Source: Novosphingobium barchaimii LL02 (lineage in GTDB: Bacteria > Pseudomonadota > Alphaproteobacteria > Sphingomonadales > Sphingomonadaceae). Taken from it: a stretch of 64,000 nt of DNA. Below, piece by piece: positions 57,022 to 64,000 of this stretch. Each line of letters begins with the position of its first letter. Position 1 is the first letter of the stretch. The translations under genes and the position numbers were made by a program. A model generated the notes under the pieces. It searched no databases. It saw only the letters and a list, made by a program, of their open reading frames with translations, and had not been told where the DNA came from. The stretch covers positions 1,042,668 to 1,106,667 of the forward strand of contig NZ_KQ130452.1 of the NCBI RefSeq assembly GCF_001046635.1. The letters are read 5' to 3'.

Positions 57022-58193
57022 TCAGAACTTCCGGCAATCGTTGGCCGGTGTTCTGCCGGCAAAGCGCGCATCGATCCAGTCGAGCGTTTCCGCCGCACTG
57101 TTGCGCGCGCTGGCCGCATGGTCGCCGCCAGGGATCGCGATGTAGCGCACCGCCCGGCCCCGAGCGCAGAGCCGGCGCGCGAAATCCCGCGTCGCATCCG
57201 GCGAGACGAGCGGATCAGCGACGCTCTGCGCGATCAGCACCGGCCCCGGTACCTTGCCAGCATCCACGCTGTTCGTGCGTGCCAGCGTTGCCCAAGGCTC
57301 GATCGTGCCCAGATCCTTGCCTTTGAGGCCGCTGCGCACCGACATCACCCCCAACATCGTTCCCAGCTTCGGCGTCTTGTCCAGTTGGACGCAATTGTTC
57401 CGCGCCAGCCGTGTGACGACGCCCCGGTTGGTGGGACCGAACACACTGGCAAGGGGCGCGCCGTACCGTCTGGACCAGGAATAAGTCACGAATGCCGTGA
57501 ACATGGCCTTCACAGCCGGATTGCCCTTATAGGCAAGGTTGACCAGCAAATCGGTCGGCGGCGCTGCGGCGGCCGTGCCGACAAGCGTGAGGTCCGGCGC
57601 ATAGCGCTGCGCCTCGGCTGCGGTCCAAAGGGTAGCGTGCCCCCTTGCGATTCGCCCCAAAGCGCCAGTCTTGCGCTTGCACCGGTGCCGGGGATCGCCC
57701 GCGCCGCGCGCACGGCATCGAGCACCGAATGGGCCGTCTCGCGCCCGGCAAGGAAGCCGTGGACGCCTTCCGAGCCAAGCCCCGGATAATCCGCCGCCGC
57801 CACGACATACCCCCGCCGCACCATGTCGGCGAGCGCCGGGGTCGCCTCGAAGAAATTGCCGCTGAGCGAAGGCGCGCATTTGCTGGCAACGCCCCACGCA
57901 CCATGCTGCCACGCGATCACAGGCCGGCCGCGCGGCGCCGGCGCCTCACGCGGCGCGATGACCATGCCCGTGGCCCGAACGGCGGCGCCGTCGTCCAGCG
58001 TGGTCCAGTACGTGATGCGCCAGGCCTGCATCCCTTCGGGCGGGGCGGCGATGGGATCGGCAGAGATCAACGAGCCGGGCATCGAGGGTTCCGGCTTGGC
58101 AGAAATCTGCCGCGCCCACGCCGGCGCCGAAAGGTTCAGGCAGGCCAGCCCCAGGACCAGAGCCAATGCGGGGCGATAAATGCGCGCGGCCAT
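57022..58193 (-). pseudogene. secreted lipase (LIP-type alpha/beta hydrolase), split by a frameshift
   Basis: The N-terminal part reads in one frame from ATG at 58193: signal peptide (ALALVLGLACLNLSAPAWA), GAWGVASKCAPSLSG, AADYPGLGSEGVHGFL, and the nucleophile motif ALWGESQGG. From there homology moves to another frame, continuing HATLWTAAEAQRYAPDLTLVG through PVLIAQSVADPLVSP and GDHAASARN to the stop at 57022. The switch happens in a run of five C at 57640-57644 (G on the coding strand); one more G would join Gln-Gly-Gly to His-Ala. Either a true mutation or a sequencing error in a homopolymer. Intact, it would be a secreted LIP-family esterase. Confidence 0.75.
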
Positions 58194-58253
58194 GCGGGGC
58201 TTCCTCTCCGATTCGAGGGGAAGCTAACACGCACGGCCGCCGCACCAAACCGG

Positions 58254-58429
58254 TCAACGCGCCTTGGCGACGCCGATATTGTGCTGCTTGGCGGCGTCCT
58301 TGGTCGATTCCTCGGTACGGTTGAGGGCCTTGGCGATTTCCTTGAGGCCCTTCCCCTTACCGGCGAGAATCTGCAGTTTCTGCAGTTCCTCGGGCTTCCA
58401 GGGCTGCTTGTGCTTGGCTGTCTTGTCGC

Positions 58430-58433
<4 letters not shown>
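58254..58433 (-). CDS. small HTH-like basic protein coupled to topA
   Basis: This 59-residue protein overlaps the topA stop: its ATG (58433-58431) and the topA TGA share bases as ATGA. It is rich in Lys and contains a probable helix-turn-helix: PWKPEELQKLQILAGKGKGL followed by KEIAKALNRTEESTKDAAKQ, resembling the SANT/Myb-like or sigma-region-4 type fold seen in GcrA-like proteins. It is too short for usual length cut-offs. Translational coupling to topoisomerase I suggests a nucleoid or supercoiling-related DNA-binding role; this is inference only. Confidence 0.65.
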
Positions 58434-61030
<2,597 letters not shown>

Positions 61031-61050
61031 TTCAGACTTTCGTTATGCCT

Positions 61051-61117
61051 TATACGCGTAGGCGCGTTGTGCTCGTGCACATGCGCGCTCTCGCGTGCGC
61101 ATATGTGTGTACGCATA
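61051..61117. promoter_or_regulatory. alternating purine-pyrimidine tracts upstream of topA
   Basis: Strict pyrimidine-purine alternation runs at 61051-61060 (10 bp), 61074-61088 (15 bp) and 61092-61117 (26 bp), the last two parted by TCT. Tracts rich in CG and CA/TG steps like these can flip to left-handed Z-DNA under negative supercoiling. They lie 21-87 bp before the topA start, where the promoter should be; a possible -10 (TATAAG on the minus strand) sits at 61049-61054. Confidence 0.55.
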
Positions 61118-61166
61118 GGGTGGGAAGCATTGGGGCGGTTCGTCAAGCGCAAGACACGTCCTTTGC

Positions 61167-61847
61167 TCAGGCGAAAACCGCAGCCACACGCTCGTCCCGG
61201 TCGACCAGGAGTGCGAAGAGAGCCACGGTGCCGCAGGAAATCAGAGCGGAAAGCCCGTAACTGGCGATGTTGCCGAGAAATTCAACGATTTGCTGCGCCA
61301 CGCCGATATTCGCGGCCTCCTCGCTGATCGCTGCATAGATACCCAGCGGCAGAAGGACAGCGGCGAAAGCCACGCATACGACAGCCAGAAAACCCACAAT
61401 TGGCCAGGTGGAGCCGCGCGTCAGCCGCCAGCTTTCCGCGAGAGCCGGCAAGACCGAAGAACCCCGCGCCACGGCAAGCGCCCCTGCCAGTGACCAGCGC
61501 GCTATCAGGATCAGGCCGGGCAGGATCAGGAGCACCAGCCCCAGCAATCCCGCGACCGAGGTAATGAACGAAATGGCTGCATAGGCCATGAAGCCCGCGC
61601 CTCTGCTCCGGCTACCCTCCAGAAGCCCTTCGGTCGCCAGCACCTGCCAGAACAGAAAATAACCGGCGACCGAAGATACCGCCATTTCCACCCCGATGCC
61701 CGGCATATCGTCGGTCATGAATGACAGGACGCTGGAAACCAAGCTCATGCCCAGCGCGAAGCCAGCCAGCACCGCGCGACTGCGCCCGGCGATGCCCGCG
61801 CCTTGCGCAAAAATGTCGCCCACGCGAATTGCCGGTTGGGTAGTCAC
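61167..61847 (-). CDS. multi-pass membrane protein, function unknown
   Basis: This 226-residue protein has about six hydrophobic helices, for example VLAGFALGMSLVSSVLSF, AISFITSVAGLLGLVLLILPG and IVGFLAVVCVAFAAVLLPLG, with a short Ser/Arg-rich loop (LLEGSRSRGAG). The start is GTG at 61847. The layout resembles the membrane domain found in glycerophosphoryl-diester-phosphodiesterase-like and DUF975-type proteins, but without the catalytic part. It is not clearly in an operon: 136 bp to topA and 109 bp from dprA. Confidence 0.7.
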   Translation of the reverse strand: MTTQPAIRVGDIFAQGAGIAGRSRAVLAGFALGMSLVSSVLSFMTDDMPGIGVEMAVSSVAGYFLFWQVLATEGLLEGSRSRGAGFMAYAAISFITSVAGLLGLVLLILPGLILIARWSLAGALAVARGSSVLPALAESWRLTRGSTWPIVGFLAVVCVAFAAVLLPLGIYAAISEEAANIGVAQQIVEFLGNIASYGLSALISCGTVALFALLVDRDERVAAVFA

Positions 61848-61956
61848 CGCCGAAAGCCCCGTTTCTGCCTTGGGTCGAGGCTCTGCGCGAGGCGGTCCCG
61901 GTCGTCAATCTGCAAGTTGCCAATTCGTTCTGATTGTTGGATAATTTGCTTAAGCG

Positions 61957-63063
61957 TCAGCCAATGCTGACCCGCCCGCCCGCATGGCGTACCAGTTGGC
62001 CCGCCAGTTCGAGTTCGAGCAGAGCCAGTTGCACGCTGGCGGCGCTGGCGCCCGACTGGCGGATCAGTTCGTCCACCCCCACCGGCGCGGTGGTGAGCAG
62101 CCCACCTACATCTGCCGGATCGCCGGTTTCCTCGGCCAGCTCCGACGCTCCCCAGTCCATGGCCACCTCGCGCAGGGAGGAACGCGGGTCGCCGGTGAAG
62201 CCGGACAGCAGTTCGATCACGTCGGCCGCGCCCTGCACCAGTATCGCTCCGTCGCGGATCAACTGGTTGCAACCATGCGAGCGCGGATCGACCGGAGATC
62301 CGGGGATCGCCATGACCTCGCGTCCCATTTCACCGGCGAGACGCGCGGTGATGAGCGAGCCGGACCGGGGCGCGGCCTCCACCACCAGCGTGCCTGCCGC
62401 CAGCCCGGAAATGATCCGGTTGCGGGTGGGAAAGTGGCGCGCAAGCGGCTCGGTGCCGGGCGGCTGTTCGGCCAGAAGCAGGCCTTTTGCCGCGATATCT
62501 TCCTGCAGCGCCGCGTGCTCGGGCGGGTAGGAAATGTCGATGCCGCTGGCGATAACTCCGATCGTCGCGCCGCCGGCCAGGGCACCGTGATGCGCGGCCC
62601 CGTCAATCCCGCGCGCCAGGCCCGAAACGACGGTCCAGCCCGCGCCCGCAAGATCGTGGGCGATTTCCCGCGACAGACGGATCGCGGCGGCGGATGCATT
62701 GCGCGCGCCCACCATCGCGACGCAGGGCCGCGATGAAAGCGCGATATCGCCCCGGTAGGTCAGGATTGGCGGCGCACCCTCGGATTCGGCGAGGAGGCGC
62801 GGATAATCGGGCGAATCGTGGAAAAGGTAGCGCGCGCCGGCCTTGCGCAACGCGGCGATTTCGTCGTGGATGCGCCGCTCGGGCGCGGCGGTGTATGTCC
62901 GGCCCTTGCGTCCGGCAATGTCGGGCAATGCTGCCAGCGCCGCCATGCCGCTGCCGAAGCGCGCCATGAAGTGCCCATACGTGACCGGCCCTACATTGGG
63001 CGAACGCAGCAGGCGGATGCGGGCGAAAGCCTCTTCCTGCGAAAGTCCGCCCTCTGCGCTCAT
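61957..63063 (-). CDS. dprA: DNA processing protein DprA
   Basis: DprA loads RecA on incoming single-stranded DNA during transformation. The 368 residues have an N-terminal SAM-like part (IRLLRSPNVGPVTYGHFMARFGS), the Rossmann-like core (VAMVGARNASAAAIRLSREIA, VVSGLARGIDGAAHHGAL, FPTRNRIISGLAAGTLVVEA, GREVMAIPGSP) and a C-terminal winged helix (GVDELIRQSGASAASVQLALLELELAG). It overlaps plsY by ATGA. The plsY-dprA-topA order is common in alphaproteobacteria. Confidence 0.95.
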   Translation of the reverse strand: MSAEGGLSQEEAFARIRLLRSPNVGPVTYGHFMARFGSGMAALAALPDIAGRKGRTYTAAPERRIHDEIAALRKAGARYLFHDSPDYPRLLAESEGAPPILTYRGDIALSSRPCVAMVGARNASAAAIRLSREIAHDLAGAGWTVVSGLARGIDGAAHHGALAGGATIGVIASGIDISYPPEHAALQEDIAAKGLLLAEQPPGTEPLARHFPTRNRIISGLAAGTLVVEAAPRSGSLITARLAGEMGREVMAIPGSPVDPRSHGCNQLIRDGAILVQGAADVIELLSGFTGDPRSSLREVAMDWGASELAEETGDPADVGGLLTTAPVGVDELIRQSGASAASVQLALLELELAGQLVRHAGGRVSIG

Positions 63064-63659
63064 CCCTTCTTGCCGCTGCCGATGCGTGGCTCGGTTCCGG
63101 CGCGCAGACGGGCGATGTTCTCGCGGTGCTGGAACAACACGAGCGCGGCGATCACCGCCAGCACCGTGGCGGCCTCACGCTCCCCCAGCGCCAGCGCGGC
63201 CAGTGGCGCGACGATGGCGGCGGTCATCCCTGCGACCGAGGAAATCTTCGCGGTTGCAAGCAGGCCAAGCCACGTCAGCGCATAAGCCAGCCCCACCGGC
63301 CAGGCGAGGCCGAAGGCAATGCCCGCCATGGTAGCCACGCCCTTGCCGCCCCTGAACCCCAGCCAGACCGGGAAGCAGTGACCCAGGAACGCCCCCAGCC
63401 CCGCCAGCGCGGCATAGTCAGGCCACAGGCGCGCGGCGATCAGCACGGCGGCAAGGCCCTTCGCAAGGTCGAGCAGCAACGTGGCCGCCGCCAGCCCCTT
63501 GCGGCCGGTGCGCAGCACGTTGGTGGCGCCGATATTGCCCGAACCGATCGAGCGCAGGTCTCCTGCGCCGAACAGGCGGGTGATGATGAGGCCAAACGGT
63601 ACGGAACCGAAGGCGTAACCGAGCGCAAGTGCGAGAATCCAGTCCATGACGCGGTGCAT
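63060..63659 (-). CDS. plsY: acyl-phosphate:glycerol-3-phosphate acyltransferase
   Basis: PlsY makes lysophosphatidic acid from acyl phosphate in the inner membrane. The 199 residues have about seven helices and the three PlsY motifs: GSVPFGLIITRLFG with DLRSIGSGNIGATN, GHCFPVWLGFRGGKGVAT, and HRENIARLRAGTEPRIG. The ATG at 63659 is preceded by AGGG at a five-base spacing; an in-frame ATG at 63647 is an alternative. It is divergent from murI. Confidence 0.96.
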   Translation of the reverse strand: MHRVMDWILALALGYAFGSVPFGLIITRLFGAGDLRSIGSGNIGATNVLRTGRKGLAAATLLLDLAKGLAAVLIAARLWPDYAALAGLGAFLGHCFPVWLGFRGGKGVATMAGIAFGLAWPVGLAYALTWLGLLATAKISSVAGMTAAIVAPLAALALGEREAATVLAVIAALVLFQHRENIARLRAGTEPRIGSGKKG

Positions 63660-63758
63660 TAGCGCCCTATCGCGCCAAGCAGAAGACAGGTTGCAGCATT
63701 GGACGTTGCCCTGTCCACGCCTGCGCGGTTAACAGGTGGCAAGGTCCAGGGAAAAACG

Positions 63759-64000
63759 ATGGCTTCCGATACAATGAACGCGCCGCGCGGCGCCGGCACG
63801 GCTTTTGCCGCGATCGCTCGCTGGGCGCCAATTCTGGTGTTCGATTCGGGCGTCGGCGGCCTGACGGTGCTGGAGGAAGTACGCAAGGCCCTGCCCGATG
63901 CGCCGATCATCTACGCCGCCGACACAGCCGGTCTGCCCTATGGCACCAAGACCGAGGCGCAGATCGCCGCGCGCGTCGCCGGGCTGCTGGGCCGCATGAC
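63759..64000 (+). CDS. murI: glutamate racemase, N-terminal part (runs off window)
   Basis: The open frame from the ATG at 63759 encodes 80 residues to the window end. After a 24-residue N-terminal extension it has [15 protein letters not shown] with the catalytic-region Asp and Ser, then [17 protein letters not shown], which is the glutamate racemase pattern. MurI makes D-glutamate for peptidoglycan. CAGGGA at 63747-63752 is a suitable ribosome site. An ATG at 63774 is an alternative start. Confidence 0.92.
   Translation, partial: MASDTMNAPRGAGTAFAAIARWAPILVFDSGVGGLTVLEEVRKALPDAPIIYAADTAGLPYGTKTEAQIAARVAGLLGRM

Overview
The window reads as a GC-rich alphaproteobacterial chromosome segment, most likely from a sphingomonad (Novosphingobium or Sphingomonas type). 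The grounds are a maltose/starch locus built on a TonB-dependent receptor with MFS, LacI, GH13 and GH97 genes, an HWE-family histidine kinase, dispersed inverted repeats containing TTCGACAAGCTCAGG, very frequent ATGA gene overlaps, and the gene orders lepB-rnc-era and plsY-dprA-topA. The genus is inferred from gene content; no marker RNA lies in the window. I saw no rRNA, tRNA, CRISPR array, prophage or insertion sequence.

Layout. 1-1241: the end of an alpha/beta hydrolase, a small membrane protein, and an AT-rich stretch with a palindrome. 1242-3866: modE-like regulator and modABC molybdate uptake, with both ModE and ModC lacking the molybdate-binding TOBE domain. 3934-5091: isovaleryl-CoA dehydrogenase. 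5189-16769: carbohydrate-utilisation locus (MFS permease, LacI repressor, TonB-dependent receptor, secreted GH13 amylase, cytoplasmic GH13 alpha-glucosidase, exported GH97 alpha-glucosidase), with two near-identical 12-bp candidate operators. 16834-19855: a coupled TadG/TadE/TadE cluster. 20278-23327: HWE histidine kinase with two receiver domains, a low-molecular-weight phosphatase and a GNAT enzyme. 23488-34008: housekeeping genes (purC, M16 peptidase, PEP-mutase-family enzyme, gph, glmU, glmS) with a RHH/PIN toxin-antitoxin pair between glmU and glmS. 34109-36749: a GGDEF-EAL membrane protein and a tiny membrane protein.

36756-47494 is one long minus-strand propionyl-CoA operon, in transcription order pccB, thiolase, mce, scpA, bioB, secreted esterase, pccA, tRNA-binding-domain protein, thioesterase. 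It converts propionyl-CoA to succinyl-CoA, and its biotin synthase supplies the cofactor of the carboxylase. 47707-57021: glutathione reductase, an RBBP9-like hydrolase, pgi, lepB-rnc-era, an SGNH hydrolase and a GT39-like membrane protein. 57022-58193 is a secreted lipase gene broken by a one-base frameshift. 58254-64000: a 59-residue HTH-like protein overlapping the end of topA, topA with an unusual alternating purine/pyrimidine upstream region, a membrane protein, dprA, plsY, and the start of murI.

The best candidates for something not yet described are the topA upstream region together with its coupled small protein, the secreted esterase inside the biotin/propionyl-CoA operon, and a TadE pseudopilin carrying two calcium-loop motifs. 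None of these amounts to a clearly new system on sequence alone.
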